Source: Amaricoccus sp.
GTDB lineage: Bacteria; Pseudomonadota; Alphaproteobacteria; Rhodobacterales; Rhodobacteraceae
DNA: 53,669 nucleotides
Direction of reading: 5' to 3'
NCBI RefSeq assembly: GCF_017995835.1
Contig: NZ_JAGOID010000009.1
Span: 1 to 53,669, forward strand
Each line of letters opens with the position of its first letter. Position 1 is the first letter of the stretch. A model generated the notes under the pieces. It was not told where the DNA came from. It did no database searches and saw only the letters and a list, made by a program, of their open reading frames with translations. Positions 17,416 to 27,024 of this stretch are shown here, piece after piece. A program made the position numbers and the translations under genes.

Positions 17416-17621
17416 TCAGGCATGGAGCGCCGGGCGGGCCGGCACGGTGAACGGGACGATCCCCGGCGCTTCCTGCGCCGCGACGCAGGCGTCCGAGGCG
17501 ATGGCGGCGACGTAGCCGTCCCACGAGGTCGGGCCCGAGGCCGTTCCCCTGGCGGCAGCGTCGTCGATGCGCACGCCCTTCGCCATCTCCAGCAGCACCA
17601 CCTGCGGATCCCTCAGCCTGG
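17416..17621 (-). pseudogene. C-terminal remnant of a Gfo/Idh/MocA oxidoreductase
   Basis: Only the last 60-65 codons survive. The segment VVLLEMAKGVRIDD, then SGPTSWDGYVAAIASDACVAA and the end PFTVPARPALHA match the C-terminal helix region of inositol-dehydrogenase-like Gfo/Idh/MocA enzymes. The NAD-binding N-terminal domain is absent. Upstream the frame runs directly into the truncated isomerase fragment in a different register. It may be what is left of the cluster's IolG-type dehydrogenase. Confidence 0.65.
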
Positions 17622-17819
17622 AATGCCGACGCCGGCGTCGGCGAAGGCGCGCTTCACCGTCCTGATGCGGTCGGGAAAGACCCGCGGCGCCTTGAACCAC
17701 TCGAGGAAGTCGGCCCGGGGGCTGAGCTCCACCCACTCGTAGCCGAGCCCGGCGACCTCCGCCGGCAGGGCTTCGAGCGACAATTGGCGGTGCATGAAAG
17801 GGTCGATGGCGAGCTTCAT
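17613..17819 (-). pseudogene. N-terminal remnant of a sugar phosphate isomerase/epimerase
   Basis: Starts MKLAIDPFMHRQLSLEALP and continues GYEWVELSPRADFLEWF and RTVKRAFADAGVGI, a textbook N-terminus of the xylose-isomerase-like family. It then ends after 68 codons instead of about 300. The break at about 17620 joins directly to the oxidoreductase C-terminus in another frame, so one deletion probably removed the 3' part of this gene and the 5' part of the next. Confidence 0.7.
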
Positions 17820-17949
17820 GACGGGACTCCTCGCTGTCGGGCGACAGCGTGCGACGGGATTGCGCCGGACCGGCGCTGGAGCGGACCGGTTCCGTCCCGC
17901 CCCCGCCGGTTCACTTGGAGCGATCGAGGTTCCCCCCATAGCTTCCCGA
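17820..17949. other. Intergenic region between isomerase remnant and mmsA
   Basis: About 130 G+C-rich bases between the start of the truncated isomerase and the mmsA stop. It contains short self-complementary runs (GTCGGGCGACAG; GGACCGG...CCGGTTCC). No clear promoter, Rho-independent terminator or gene is visible. It is either a former intra-operon spacer or the promoter of the residual iol operon. Confidence 0.35.
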
Positions 17950-19449
17950 TCACCCCATCGTCGGCATGACGAACTCGGCCTCGGCCCGCATCCCCGTCGG
18001 CCAGCGCGTCGTGATGGTCTTCAGCCGGGTGTAGAAGCGTACGCCCTCGGGCCCGTGCATGTGGTGGTCGCCGAAGAGCGACGCCTTCCAGCCGCCGAAC
18101 GAGTGGAAGGCCATCGGCACCGGGATCGGCACGTTGACGCCGACCATGCCGACCTCGATGTCGTGGGCGAAGGCGCGGGCGGCGTCACCGTCGCGGGTGA
18201 AGACCGCCACGCCGTTGCCGTACTCGTGCTGGCCGACGAGATCCACGGCCTCGTCATAGTTCCTGGCGCGGACGACGGAGAGGACCGGCCCGAAGATCTC
18301 CTCCTTCCACACCGTCATGTCCGGGGTCACGTCGTCGAGCAGCGTGCCGCCGATGAAGTAGCCGTTCTCGTAGCCCTGCGGCGCCTTGAACCCGCGGCCG
18401 TCGACGACGACCTTGGCGCCTTCCTTCTCGCCGGCGTCGACATAGCCCCGGACCTTGGCGAGGTGCTGGGCGGTGACGAGCGGACCCATGTCCGAGGCGC
18501 GGTCCGAGGCCGGGCCGATCTTCAGGGCCTCGATCTTCGGGATCAGCTTCTCGATCAGGCGGTTCGCGGTCTCCTCGCCGACCGGGACCGCGACCGAGAT
18601 CGCCATGCACCGCTCGCCGGCCGAGCCGTAGGCCGCGCCCATCAGCGCGCCCACCGCCATGTCGATATCGGCGTCGGGCATGATGATCGCGTGGTTCTTG
18701 GCGCCGCCGAGCGCCTGCACGCGCTTTCCGTTGGCGGTGCCGCGGGCATAGATGTAGCGCGCGATCGGCGTCGAGCCGACGAAGCTCACCGCCTTGACGT
18801 CGGGGTTGTCGAGCAGCGCGTCGACCGCCTCCTTGTCGCCGTTCACCACGTTGAAGACGCCGTCGGGCACGCCGGCCTGCGTGAGAAGCCCGGCGATGAA
18901 GAGCGGGGCGGAGGGATCGCGCTCGGAGGGCTTCAGCACGAAGCAGTTGCCGCAGGCGAGCGCGACGGGGAACATCCACATCGGCACCATGCAGGGGAAG
19001 TTGAACGGCGTGATGCCGGCGACGACGCCGAGCGGCTGGCGCAGCGAGTGGCTGTCGACGTTGGTGCCGACGTTCTCGGTCACCTCGCCTTTCAGCAGAT
19101 GCGGGATGCCGACGGCGAACTCGACGACCTCGAGGCCGCGGGTGACTTCGCCGAGCGCGTCGTCGTGGGTCTTGCCGTGCTCGGCCGAGATCAGCTCGGC
19201 GATCCTGTCGGCGTTCTCGATCAGGAGGAACTTGAACTTGTCGAGGATTCGGGCGCGGCGCAGCGGCGGGGTCTTGGCCCAGGCCGGCCACGCCGCCTTG
19301 GCGACGGCGACGACCGCATCGACCTCGGCCGTCGTCGCAAGCGGCACGCGCTTCTCCGCGGCGCCGGTCGCGGGATTGAAGACGTCTGCGAAGCGGCCGG
19401 ACTTGCCGGGGACCTGAGCGCCGGCGACGTAGTGGCTGAGATCGGTCAT
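17950..19449 (-). CDS. CoA-acylating methylmalonate-semialdehyde dehydrogenase MmsA (IolA)
   Basis: MmsA/IolA (499 aa) oxidises malonate or methylmalonate semialdehyde to acetyl- or propionyl-CoA, the last step of inositol catabolism and of valine degradation. Family marks are [51 protein letters not shown] and catalytic Cys281 in AGERCMAIS. Frame and length are normal. A perfect AAGGAGG sits 5 bases before the ATG. It is divergent from a LysR gene across 76 bases and lies upstream of the eroded iol genes on the same strand, so it may also be expressed for valine breakdown. Confidence 0.96.
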   Translation of the reverse strand: MTDLSHYVAGAQVPGKSGRFADVFNPATGAAEKRVPLATTAEVDAVVAVAKAAWPAWAKTPPLRRARILDKFKFLLIENADRIAELISAEHGKTHDDALGEVTRGLEVVEFAVGIPHLLKGEVTENVGTNVDSHSLRQPLGVVAGITPFNFPCMVPMWMFPVALACGNCFVLKPSERDPSAPLFIAGLLTQAGVPDGVFNVVNGDKEAVDALLDNPDVKAVSFVGSTPIARYIYARGTANGKRVQALGGAKNHAIIMPDADIDMAVGALMGAAYGSAGERCMAISVAVPVGEETANRLIEKLIPKIEALKIGPASDRASDMGPLVTAQHLAKVRGYVDAGEKEGAKVVVDGRGFKAPQGYENGYFIGGTLLDDVTPDMTVWKEEIFGPVLSVVRARNYDEAVDLVGQHEYGNGVAVFTRDGDAARAFAHDIEVGMVGVNVPIPVPMAFHSFGGWKASLFGDHHMHGPEGVRFYTRLKTITTRWPTGMRAEAEFVMPTMG

Positions 19450-19525
19450 CGTTTCCTCCTTGCTTGCAGCAAAGGAAGTCGCACTGTAGCCAATGAATAG
19501 CAATCGTTCCAGATGAGTAACTGAT
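19450..19525. promoter_or_regulatory. Divergent mmsA / LysR control region
   Basis: A short A+T-richer stretch between two divergent starts. ATGAATAGCAAT (19492-19503) is an imperfect dyad of the T-N11-A class bound by LysR proteins, and lies about 45 bases upstream of the mmsA ATG. It is the natural candidate operator; the assignment is by position and weak symmetry only. Confidence 0.35.
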
Positions 19526-20440
19526 ATGCAGGAAACGACACTCACCTCCGGCCGCCCGGATTGGGACGACGCGCGGATGTTCCTCGCGATCGCCCGCGCC
19601 GGACAGATGCTCGGCGCCTCGCGGACGCTTGGCGTCAACCAGGCCACGCTCAGCCGGCGGATGGCGGCCCTCGAGGTTGCGCTGGGCGCCAAGCTCCTTG
19701 TCCGGCGCACGCATGGGTGCGAACTGACGGACGCTGGCGCCGTCCTCGTCGAATCCCTGGAGCGCGTCGAAACCGAAATCCTCGCCGTCCAGGCCCGGCT
19801 GCAGGGCGCCGACGCCGCCGCCGCGGGCCTGGTGCGGATCGGGGCGCCTGACGGTTTCGGCGTCGGCTTCCTCGCCCCGCGCCTCTCCCGCCTGGCCGAC
19901 CGGCATCCCGACCTGACGGTGCAGCTCGTCCCGACGCCGCGCGGCTTCTCGCTTTCCCGCCGCGAGGCGGACCTGGCCGTGATGGTCGGCCGCCCCGAGA
20001 AGGGCCGTCTCGTCGCGCGCAAGCTGACCGACTACACGCTCGGGCTCTACGCCAGCCCCGCGTACCTCGCGGCCAACCCGGCGCCACGGGAGACCTCCGA
20101 CCTCATGCGGCACCGCCTGGTCGGCTACGTCGAGGACCTGATCGCGACGCCGGCGCTCAACTATGCCGCCGACTTCCTGCGCGGCTGGCGCTCCACCTTC
20201 GAGATCACCAGCGCCGTCGGCCAGGTGGAAGCGGTACGCGCAGGAGCCGGGATCGGCGCCCTGCATGACTACCTCGCCGGCCGGCATGACCTGACGCCGG
20301 TGCTGCCGGAACTGAAGGTCGTCCGATCGTACTGGCTCGCGATACACGAGAACCTCCGCGACGTCGCGCGGGTCCGCGTCGCGGCGGAATTCCTGACCGA
20401 GACGGTCCGCGAGTCCCAGGCGGCTTTCGTTCGCGATTGA
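19526..20440 (+). CDS. LysR-type transcriptional regulator divergent from mmsA
   Basis: LysR regulator (304 aa). The helix-turn-helix spans [20 protein letters not shown] and [18 protein letters not shown], followed by [18 protein letters not shown] and an effector domain ([18 protein letters not shown]). Codon use matches neighbours. Its divergent placement suggests control of mmsA, and possibly of the iol genes beyond; the inducer is not evident. It is a different subgroup from the regulator at 10648. Confidence 0.93.
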   Translation: MQETTLTSGRPDWDDARMFLAIARAGQMLGASRTLGVNQATLSRRMAALEVALGAKLLVRRTHGCELTDAGAVLVESLERVETEILAVQARLQGADAAAAGLVRIGAPDGFGVGFLAPRLSRLADRHPDLTVQLVPTPRGFSLSRREADLAVMVGRPEKGRLVARKLTDYTLGLYASPAYLAANPAPRETSDLMRHRLVGYVEDLIATPALNYAADFLRGWRSTFEITSAVGQVEAVRAGAGIGALHDYLAGRHDLTPVLPELKVVRSYWLAIHENLRDVARVRVAAEFLTETVRESQAAFVRD

Positions 20441-20551
20441 CCCAGCGCCGAGAGCGGCGAGGATGAAGGCGTAGCTCCGGATGTCTGTGCTGGCGGTGCG
20501 GGCCGTGACGGACTATCGCCGGAAGCAAGGACAAGGACACGGAGGAACCCC

Positions 20552-22318
20552 ATGCTGCCGACTCTTCCCGAAACGACGAAGACCAACCTCGAGCGCCTGT
20601 GGACGCTCACGCAGCGCGCGCAGCAGCTCAGCGCCGGGATCGTGGCGACGACGGCCGCCAAGGCGGCAGGTCGGGAATTCTCGATCGTCGACGCCCAGAG
20701 CGTCGGCTCCGCCTTCCTGCACGCCATGCAGGAGCTCGCCCAGCGCCCCTGGCAGGTCGCCGCCTACCAGCAGTCGTTGTTTTTCGACGTGGCGCGGGCC
20801 TGGACGGGCGCCACCAAGGGCGAGGAGCCGCCAGCGGACCGTCGGTTCCGCGATCCGAAATGGGAGCAGGATCCGACCGGACGGGCGCTGCGCGACGCCC
20901 ATCTGGCGATTGAGAACGCCACCGTCGGCCTGCTGAAGGCGCTTCCCCAGGGCTCGAAGGAGCAGCTCCGTGCGGAGTTCTACACGCGCCAGCTCCTGAG
21001 CGCGCTCTCCCCCAGCAACTTCCTGATGCTGAACCCCGCCGCGCGGGATCGCTTCTTCGAGACCGAGGGCAAGAGCCTCGTCGACGGTTTCGAGAACCTG
21101 CTCGACGACCTCGAGGAGGGCGGCCGCCTCGACATCTCGACCAACGACCGCGAGGCCTTCGTCGTCGGGCGCGACCTCGCCACCACGCCGGGCAAGGTCG
21201 TCTGGCAGACGCCGCTGATGCAGCTCATCCAGTACGAGCCCACGACCGAGACCCAGTTCCGCAGGCCGCTGCTGTTCGTGCCGGCCTGGATCAACAAGTT
21301 CTACATCCTCGACATGCGGCCGAAGAACAGCGTGGTGCGCTACGCGCTCGACCGCGGCCACACGGTCTTCGTGATCTCCTGGGTCAATCCCGGCAAGGAG
21401 CACGCGGAGATGTCCTTCGAGGACTACATGAAGCACGGGCCGCTGGCCGCGCTCGACGCCATCGAGAAGCTGACGGGCGAGCGCCAGGTCGACATCCTCG
21501 GCTTCTGCATCGGCGGCATCCTCGTCACCGCGACCCTCGCCTACCTCGCCGCCAAGGGCGAGGGCGCGCGCATCGCCACGGCGACGACCCTCGCCACCAT
21601 GGTCGACTTCACCGACGTCGGCGAACTCGGCGTCTTCATCGACCGCGACCGACTGGCGACGCTGCGCGCGCACATGGCGGAGACCGGCTATCTCGAGAAC
21701 CACCACCTGCAAGACATGTTCTCGATGATCCGCGAGAACGACCTCGTCTGGTCGTTCCACGTGATGAACTACCTGATGGGTCACCGCCCGCCCGCATTCG
21801 ATCTGCTCTACTGGAACGCCGATTCCACTCGGCTGCCGGCGGCGATGCTGCTCTGGTACCTCGAAAAGATCTACATCGAGAACGGCCTGAGGAAGCCGGG
21901 TCACCTGACGATGGACGGGGTGCCGATCGACATCTCCAAGGTCACGACCCCGTGCTTCGTGCTCGCGACCAAGGAGGACCACATCGCCCCCTGGACCTCG
22001 GTCTATCCCACGACCCACCTCCTCGGCGGCGAGGTACGCTTCGTCCTCGGCGGCTCGGGCCACATCGCCGGCGTGATCAACCCGCCGGGCGGCCGGCAGA
22101 AGTACGGCTACTGGACCCGCGACGACTACCCGGCCTCGCCGCAGGAATGGCTCGACGGCGCGACCTTCACGTCGGGCTCGTGGTGGCCGACCTGGGCGGA
22201 ATGGATGGAGGCGAGGGCCGACGGCGAGAAGGTTCCGGCCCGGCATCCCGGCGCAGGGGGCCGGGGCAGGAAGAAGGCCCTGGAGCGGGCGCCGGGGAGC
22301 TTCGTGGCGGCGCCCTGA
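20552..22318 (+). CDS. Class I poly(3-hydroxyalkanoate) synthase PhaC
   Basis: PhaC (588 aa) polymerises (R)-3-hydroxyacyl-CoA into PHA at the granule surface. The N-terminal region resembles PhaC N-termini (DPKWEQDPTGRALRDAHL, NPAARDRFFETEGKSLVDG). The alpha/beta-hydrolase core has the lipase-like box GFCIGG with catalytic Cys319, DHIAPW with the acid, and GGSGHIAGVINPP with the His. Length is typical for class I. The C-terminus ends in a basic Gly/Arg/Lys-rich tail. It is a single gene here, with no phaA, phaB or phasin adjacent; GGAGGAACCCC precedes the ATG. Confidence 0.96.
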   Translation: MLPTLPETTKTNLERLWTLTQRAQQLSAGIVATTAAKAAGREFSIVDAQSVGSAFLHAMQELAQRPWQVAAYQQSLFFDVARAWTGATKGEEPPADRRFRDPKWEQDPTGRALRDAHLAIENATVGLLKALPQGSKEQLRAEFYTRQLLSALSPSNFLMLNPAARDRFFETEGKSLVDGFENLLDDLEEGGRLDISTNDREAFVVGRDLATTPGKVVWQTPLMQLIQYEPTTETQFRRPLLFVPAWINKFYILDMRPKNSVVRYALDRGHTVFVISWVNPGKEHAEMSFEDYMKHGPLAALDAIEKLTGERQVDILGFCIGGILVTATLAYLAAKGEGARIATATTLATMVDFTDVGELGVFIDRDRLATLRAHMAETGYLENHHLQDMFSMIRENDLVWSFHVMNYLMGHRPPAFDLLYWNADSTRLPAAMLLWYLEKIYIENGLRKPGHLTMDGVPIDISKVTTPCFVLATKEDHIAPWTSVYPTTHLLGGEVRFVLGGSGHIAGVINPPGGRQKYGYWTRDDYPASPQEWLDGATFTSGSWWPTWAEWMEARADGEKVPARHPGAGGRGRKKALERAPGSFVAAP

Positions 22319-22540
22319 GGCGGCAAGTCACGCGCCGGGGCGGCGTCCGCGCCGCGAGCGCGCGCCCTGGACGGCGATGGCGTTCCATCCTGCCACGATC
22401 GCAGCGCCTCCTCGCTCTGCTCCCTGTCCCTCGCAAGCGTGAGGATGCGGTTTTCCGTCGCCCGGGGCTTGATCTGGAGTAGGGTTGGACGTCATTGAGC
22501 GACCAGCCTGCGCGTCGGACGCTGGAGGAGGAAGACAAGC

Positions 22541-23335
22541 ATGACCGTGACCGCCACGCCGTCCGTCGGCGCGCCTCGGCCGCAGGTGCGGCCGATCACC
22601 AGGGACGACGTCTACGCGTCGCTCCACGCCGGATGGCTCGATTTCCGCGCCGCGCCGCAGTTCGGGCTGTTCTTCGGCGCGATCTATGCGCTCGGCGGCA
22701 TGGCGATCTTCCTCGAGCTCTGGCGCCTCGAACAGCCGCTCTGGATCATCCCGCTCGCGCTTGCCTTCCCGCTGCTCGGCCCGTTCCTCGCCATCGGGCT
22801 CTACGAGGTCAGCCGCCGGCGCGAGGCGGGCGAGCCCCTCGACTGGTCCGATGTCCTCGGGGTGATCTGGCGCGAGCGCAACCGGCAGATGCCGACGATG
22901 GCCTTCATCGTGCTCGCGGGCTTCATGGTCTGGATGTGGTTCGCGCGGCTGATCCTGGCGGTCTCTCTCGGGCGGATGCGCTTCGCGGTCTATTCCGACC
23001 TCGACATCCTGTTCACGACCGGCGCCGGGCTCGGGATGCTGGTCGCGGGAACTCTGGTGGGCGGCGTGATCGCGCTCGTGCTCTTCTCCCTGACCGCCGT
23101 GTCGCTGCCGCTCCTGCTCGACCGCGAGGTGGACTTCGTCACCGCCATGGCGACGAGCGTGAAGGCCGTGACGATGAACCCGGCGGCGATGCTGACCTGG
23201 GCGCTGATCATCGCCGTCTCGCTCGCCGTCGCGATGCTGCCGTTCTTCCTCGGCCTGCTGGTCGCGCTGCCCGTCCTCGGCCACGCGACCTGGCATCTCT
23301 ACCGCCGGGTGATCGCCCCTGTGGGGGCCGGCTGA
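22541..23335 (+). CDS. DUF2189 family inner-membrane protein
   Basis: A 264-aa integral membrane protein with about six hydrophobic helices. The N-terminus PQVRPITRDDVYASLHAGWLDF followed by GLFFGAIYALGGMAIF is characteristic of DUF2189 proteins. The C-terminal part contains SVKAVTMNPAAMLTWALII and HATWHLYRR, also family hallmarks. Function unknown. It is preceded by GGAGGAGGAAGAC and stands alone, 222 bases after phaC, and converges on the bactofilin gene. Confidence 0.85.
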   Translation: MTVTATPSVGAPRPQVRPITRDDVYASLHAGWLDFRAAPQFGLFFGAIYALGGMAIFLELWRLEQPLWIIPLALAFPLLGPFLAIGLYEVSRRREAGEPLDWSDVLGVIWRERNRQMPTMAFIVLAGFMVWMWFARLILAVSLGRMRFAVYSDLDILFTTGAGLGMLVAGTLVGGVIALVLFSLTAVSLPLLLDREVDFVTAMATSVKAVTMNPAAMLTWALIIAVSLAVAMLPFFLGLLVALPVLGHATWHLYRRVIAPVGAG

Positions 23336-23361
23336 CGGGAGATCACCCCACGTCGGGCGGG

Positions 23362-23390
23362 CGGCCGGCGCGCGTGACGCGCGGCGGCCG
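23362..23390. terminator. Hairpin between convergent genes
   Basis: CGGCCG/CGGCCG outer and GCGCG/CGCGC inner arms pair around a TGA loop with one G-G mismatch. It sits about midway between the convergent ends of the DUF2189 and bactofilin genes and could stop transcription from both sides. No T-run is present. Confidence 0.45.
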
Positions 23391-23430
23391 CGCAGGCGGC
23401 GAACGATTCTCGGCGAAGCTCAGGCAGACG

Positions 23431-23940
23431 TCAGGGCGTCGCCTCGGCGAGGGCGCCCGACTGGCGCGACGGCCCGGTGATTCGGGCCGGCTGGCCTTGG
23501 CCGATCGGATCGTCCTGCCGGTGAACTGACCCCTCGAAATGCGCGCCGTTCTCGATCGCGATCGTCTTGTGGACGATGTCGCCCTCGACCCGCGCGGTGG
23601 CCGACAGGCGGATCTTGATCCCGCGCAGTCGACCGACGACCCGGCCGTGGACGACGACTTCCTCGGCGACGATCTCGCCCTGGATGGTCGCGGCCTCGCC
23701 GACGATCACCACCTGGGAACGAACGTCGCCCTCGACATTCCCCTCGATCTGGATGTCGCCGCTCGAGCGGATGTTGCCGCTGATCGTGATGTCCGAGGAG
23801 AGAACCGAGGCCGCGGGCTTCGGCTTGGGCGCGCTCGGCGCGAAGCTCGCGCGCGGCTCCGGCGCCGTCTCCGTCATCCCTGTCCCCGGGGGCGGGGCTG
23901 GCTGCGGCACCACGTCCGGCGTGCGGCTCTTAGAAAACAT
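23431..23940 (-). CDS. Bactofilin (polymer-forming cytoskeletal protein)
   Basis: Bactofilin (169 aa), a self-polymerising beta-helical cytoskeletal protein that positions cell-wall enzymes. A disordered Pro/Ala-rich N-terminus of about 45 residues precedes the repeat core SSDITISGNIRSSGDIQIEG, GDVRSQVVIVGEAA, IVAEEVVVHGRVVG and KTIAIENGAHFEGSVHR. The C-terminus is short and disordered. The ATG lies inside the last codons of the M23 peptidase gene (11-base overlap) with GGAGG in that gene. This is the classic bactofilin/M23 pair, implying a joint role in peptidoglycan remodelling or shape. Confidence 0.93.
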   Translation of the reverse strand: MFSKSRTPDVVPQPAPPPGTGMTETAPEPRASFAPSAPKPKPAASVLSSDITISGNIRSSGDIQIEGNVEGDVRSQVVIVGEAATIQGEIVAEEVVVHGRVVGRLRGIKIRLSATARVEGDIVHKTIAIENGAHFEGSVHRQDDPIGQGQPARITGPSRQSGALAEATP

Positions 23941-25234
23941 CCCGGGCGGCCTCCACATAGGTCATTGGGTTCACGGGACGGCCGTTGAGGTGAACCTCGT
24001 AGTGGAGGTGCACTCCGGTCACGCGCCCCGTTCGTCCCATATCACCGATGTGGTCCCCGCGCGAGACCCGTTGTCCGGGCTTCACGAGCATGCGGTTCTG
24101 GTGGGCGTAGAGGGTCTCGAAGCCGAACTCGTGGCGGATGCGGACGGCGAGCCCGTAGCCCGACTCGCGCCCCGCGCTTTCCACCACCCCGTCGGCGGCG
24201 GCATAGATCGGCGTGCCCTGCGGGGCAGCGAAATCGACGCCCGAGTGCATCCGCCGTCCGCCGCCCTTGGGGTCGCGACGATAGCCGAAGCCGGAGGTGA
24301 AGCGGTGGGGATCCTTGACCGGCATGGCGTAGGGCACCTTGCCGAGCGCGATGCGGAGCAGGTTGACCCGGTCGACGTCGACCATCAGCTCGTCGAACCT
24401 GCTCGCGGTCGGGTCCTCGCCCGGCACGGAGCGGCTGGAGACGCCGATCGGCACGAGCGGCCCGCCCTGGCCGGAATAGGCCATGCGCGTCGCGGCCAGC
24501 GTGCTGTCGACGTCGAGCCCGACTTCGCTCAGCGCGTTCTCGAGCGCGTCGCTCGACGAGGCGACGGCGGAGCGCAGCTCGTCGATCATCTCGTCCTGCC
24601 GCCGGTTGGCGAGGCGGATCTCCAGCTCGGCGGAGGCGAGTTCGCTCGACAGCGTGGCGCGCTCGGCCGCGACGGCGTCGCGATCCACCACCACCTCGGA
24701 GAGCTTGCCCGTCACCTTCTGAAGCGTCGCGATGAGATCGGCCGGGGACACGCCCTCGGCAAGGCGCTCCTTCTCGGCGACCGCCATGTCGCGCGCCTCG
24801 ATGGTCTCGCGCAGCCGGGCCCGGGAGGCTTCGAGCGCGCCTTCCAGCTCGCGCTGCCCCTCGATCGCGCCGAGAATCGCGGTCTGCTGCTGGGCGATCT
24901 GGTCCATCGCCATCTGAAAGCGCTTCTGGGCGGCGACGGCTTCGACCGCCTTCGCGTCGCGCTCGGCGATCAGCGCATCGAGGCGGGCCTGATAGGCGGC
25001 GCTCAGCGCCGCGCCCGGTTCGCCGTCGCCGTCGGCCGCGATCCGGTCGACCGCGAAGTCGGCCGTGGCGGCGACGAGCCAACCTCCGAGCACGAGGCCC
25101 GCGACCACCAGAAGGGCCTGGGCCGCGGTGGAAATCCTGAGATAGCGGGCGCCGCGGTCGGTGTGGATGAAGATCCGCCGCTCCGGCAACGTCGCGGAGA
25201 CGGCCCCCTTCAATCCTCGACCACGTCTTGTCAT
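23930..25234 (-). CDS. M23-family peptidoglycan endopeptidase with coiled coil
   Basis: A 434-aa LytM-type metallopeptidase. A short cytoplasmic N-terminus (RIFIHTDRGARYLRIS) precedes one membrane helix (AQALLVVAGLVLGGWLVAA). A long coiled coil spans about residues 70-270. The C-terminal M23 domain has SGFGYRRDPKGGGRRMHSGVDF with the first His/Asp zinc ligands and GVHLHYEVHLNGRPVNP with the HxH motif. Anchored in the inner membrane, it should cut peptide cross-links in the periplasm. It is translationally coupled to bactofilin downstream, which probably localises it. Confidence 0.93.
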   Translation of the reverse strand: MTRRGRGLKGAVSATLPERRIFIHTDRGARYLRISTAAQALLVVAGLVLGGWLVAATADFAVDRIAADGDGEPGAALSAAYQARLDALIAERDAKAVEAVAAQKRFQMAMDQIAQQQTAILGAIEGQRELEGALEASRARLRETIEARDMAVAEKERLAEGVSPADLIATLQKVTGKLSEVVVDRDAVAAERATLSSELASAELEIRLANRRQDEMIDELRSAVASSSDALENALSEVGLDVDSTLAATRMAYSGQGGPLVPIGVSSRSVPGEDPTASRFDELMVDVDRVNLLRIALGKVPYAMPVKDPHRFTSGFGYRRDPKGGGRRMHSGVDFAAPQGTPIYAAADGVVESAGRESGYGLAVRIRHEFGFETLYAHQNRMLVKPGQRVSRGDHIGDMGRTGRVTGVHLHYEVHLNGRPVNPMTYVEAARDVF

Positions 25235-25395
25235 CGCCCGCCCGTCGGTCCGCTTCGCTCCGTTTGGCCCCCCTCGGACGCCGCGCGGACACTTACGGAG
25301 CGTTTTGCTGCCGTGCAATACGACGAGGCCGTGAATGGCGCGGGCGGGCTTCGGTCGGCGGATACCTGCTCACGCGGCGGGCGAGCGAGGCCCGG

Positions 25396-25863
25396 TCAGA
25401 AGGACTTCGCCGCCGCGAGAACCTCCTCGACATGGCCGGGAACCTTGACCTTGCGCCAGACCCTCGCCAGCTTTCCCTCGGCGTCGACTAGGAACGTCGC
25501 GCGCTCTATCCCCATGTATTTCTTGCCATACATCGACTTCTCGCCCCAGACGCCGTAGCGTTCGGAGACGTCGGATCCCTCGTCCGACAGCAGGATCACC
25601 CCGAGCGCGTGCTTGTCGCGAAACTTGTCATGGCTCGCCACGCTGTCCTTGGACACGCCGAGGACGATTACCCCCGCGGCCTCGAAATCCGTCGTCCGGG
25701 CCGAGAACTCGACCGCCTCGAGCGTGCATCCGGACGTGTCGTCCTTGGGGTAGAAGTAGACGACGACCTTGCGGCCGCGCAGGTCGGACAGCGCCACCTC
25801 GCCGCCCCCGTCGCGGGGCAGACGGAAGTCGGGCGCCATCTCTCCGGGGGCGAGATCGGTCAT
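25396..25863 (-). CDS. Thioredoxin-dependent peroxiredoxin Bcp/PrxQ
   Basis: Bcp (155 aa) reduces hydrogen and alkyl peroxides in the cytoplasm. [17 protein letters not shown] carries the peroxidatic Cys46; the family's usual resolving Cys five residues later is Val here, so it is a 1-Cys-like variant. [25 protein letters not shown] is diagnostic. The second of two ATGs is chosen because GAGGAGG lies 8 bases before it; the first (25869) would be only 2 bases from that site. It is divergent from queA. Confidence 0.93.
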   Translation of the reverse strand: MTDLAPGEMAPDFRLPRDGGGEVALSDLRGRKVVVYFYPKDDTSGCTLEAVEFSARTTDFEAAGVIVLGVSKDSVASHDKFRDKHALGVILLSDEGSDVSERYGVWGEKSMYGKKYMGIERATFLVDAEGKLARVWRKVKVPGHVEEVLAAAKSF

Positions 25864-25971
25864 GGTCATTTCCTCCTCGGGCTCGAATTCCGGAGTCACC
25901 GCGAAACAACATGGGCCGCGGCCGGTCAAGCGCCGATTGTGGCGCGCCGCGTCGGCAACTATAGGCGCGGG

Positions 25972-27024
25972 ATGCGCCTCGAGGACTTCGACTTCACCCT
26001 GCCGGAGGAACTCATAGCCCTCCGCCCGGCGCGCCCGCGGGCGGCGTCGCGGCTGCTCGTCGCCGACGGCGAGGCGATCGCCGATTCGACCGTCGCGCGC
26101 CTGCCCGACTGGCTCGCGCCGGGCGATCTGCTGGTGCTGAACGACACACGGGTGATTCCCGCGCGCCTGACCGGCACGCGCGCCCGCACCGGCGGCGCCG
26201 GCGCACACATCGAGGTCACCCTCGTCCAGCGCGAATCAGGCGCCGTCTGGCGGGCGCTCGCCCGGCCGGGAAAGCGCCTCGCCCCCGGCGACCGAATCGA
26301 CTTCGCCGCGCTCTCGGCGGAGGTGCTCGACAAGGACGGCGCCGAGGTGCGGCTGCGATTCGACCGCGAGGGTGAGGCGCTGGCGGCCGCGCTGGATGCC
26401 GTGGGCGAGACGCCGCTGCCGCCCTACATCGCCGCCCGCCGCAAGGCCGACGCCGCCGACCGCGAGGACTACCAGACCGTCTTCGCGACCCGCCCGGGGG
26501 CCGTCGCCGCCCCGACCGCGGCGCTCCACCTCGACGAGACGCTCCTCGCCGCGCTCGCTTCGCGCGGGGTCGCCACGACCCGCGTCACCCTCCACGTCGG
26601 GGCGGGCACTTTCCTGCCGGTCAAGGACCTCGCGACGCACCGGATGCACGCCGAGTGGGGCGAGATCGGCCCCGCCGCCGTCGAGGCCGTCCGCGCCGCA
26701 CGCGCCCGTGGCGGTCGGGTCATCCCGGTCGGCACCACGGCGCTGCGCGTGCTGGAAACTGCCGCCGCCGCGACCGGCGACCTCGCGCCCTGGCGCGGCG
26801 AGACCGACATCTTCATCCGCCCCGGCCACCGCTTTCGCGCCACGGACGGGCTGATGACCAACTTCCACCTGCCGCGCTCGACGCTCCTGATGCTCGTCGC
26901 GGCGCTGATGGGCCTCGACCGCATCCGCCAAATCTACGCCCACGCCATCGCCAACGGCTACCGGTTCTTCTCCTACGGCGACAGCTCGCTGCTGCTGCCC
27001 GGCGGACTCACGGCGCGCCGATGA
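25972..27024 (+). CDS. tRNA preQ1-34 ribosyltransferase-isomerase QueA
   Basis: QueA (350 aa) transfers and isomerises the ribosyl part of S-adenosylmethionine onto preQ1 in tRNA, giving epoxyqueuosine. The N-terminus [70 protein letters not shown] and [20 protein letters not shown] cover the whole family pattern. The start follows only GCGCGGG, and ACTATAGG just before it could be a -10 box, so the leader may be very short. The 3' end overlaps the convergent hydrolase gene by 17 bases. Confidence 0.96.
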   Translation: MRLEDFDFTLPEELIALRPARPRAASRLLVADGEAIADSTVARLPDWLAPGDLLVLNDTRVIPARLTGTRARTGGAGAHIEVTLVQRESGAVWRALARPGKRLAPGDRIDFAALSAEVLDKDGAEVRLRFDREGEALAAALDAVGETPLPPYIAARRKADAADREDYQTVFATRPGAVAAPTAALHLDETLLAALASRGVATTRVTLHVGAGTFLPVKDLATHRMHAEWGEIGPAAVEAVRAARARGGRVIPVGTTALRVLETAAAATGDLAPWRGETDIFIRPGHRFRATDGLMTNFHLPRSTLLMLVAALMGLDRIRQIYAHAIANGYRFFSYGDSSLLLPGGLTARR

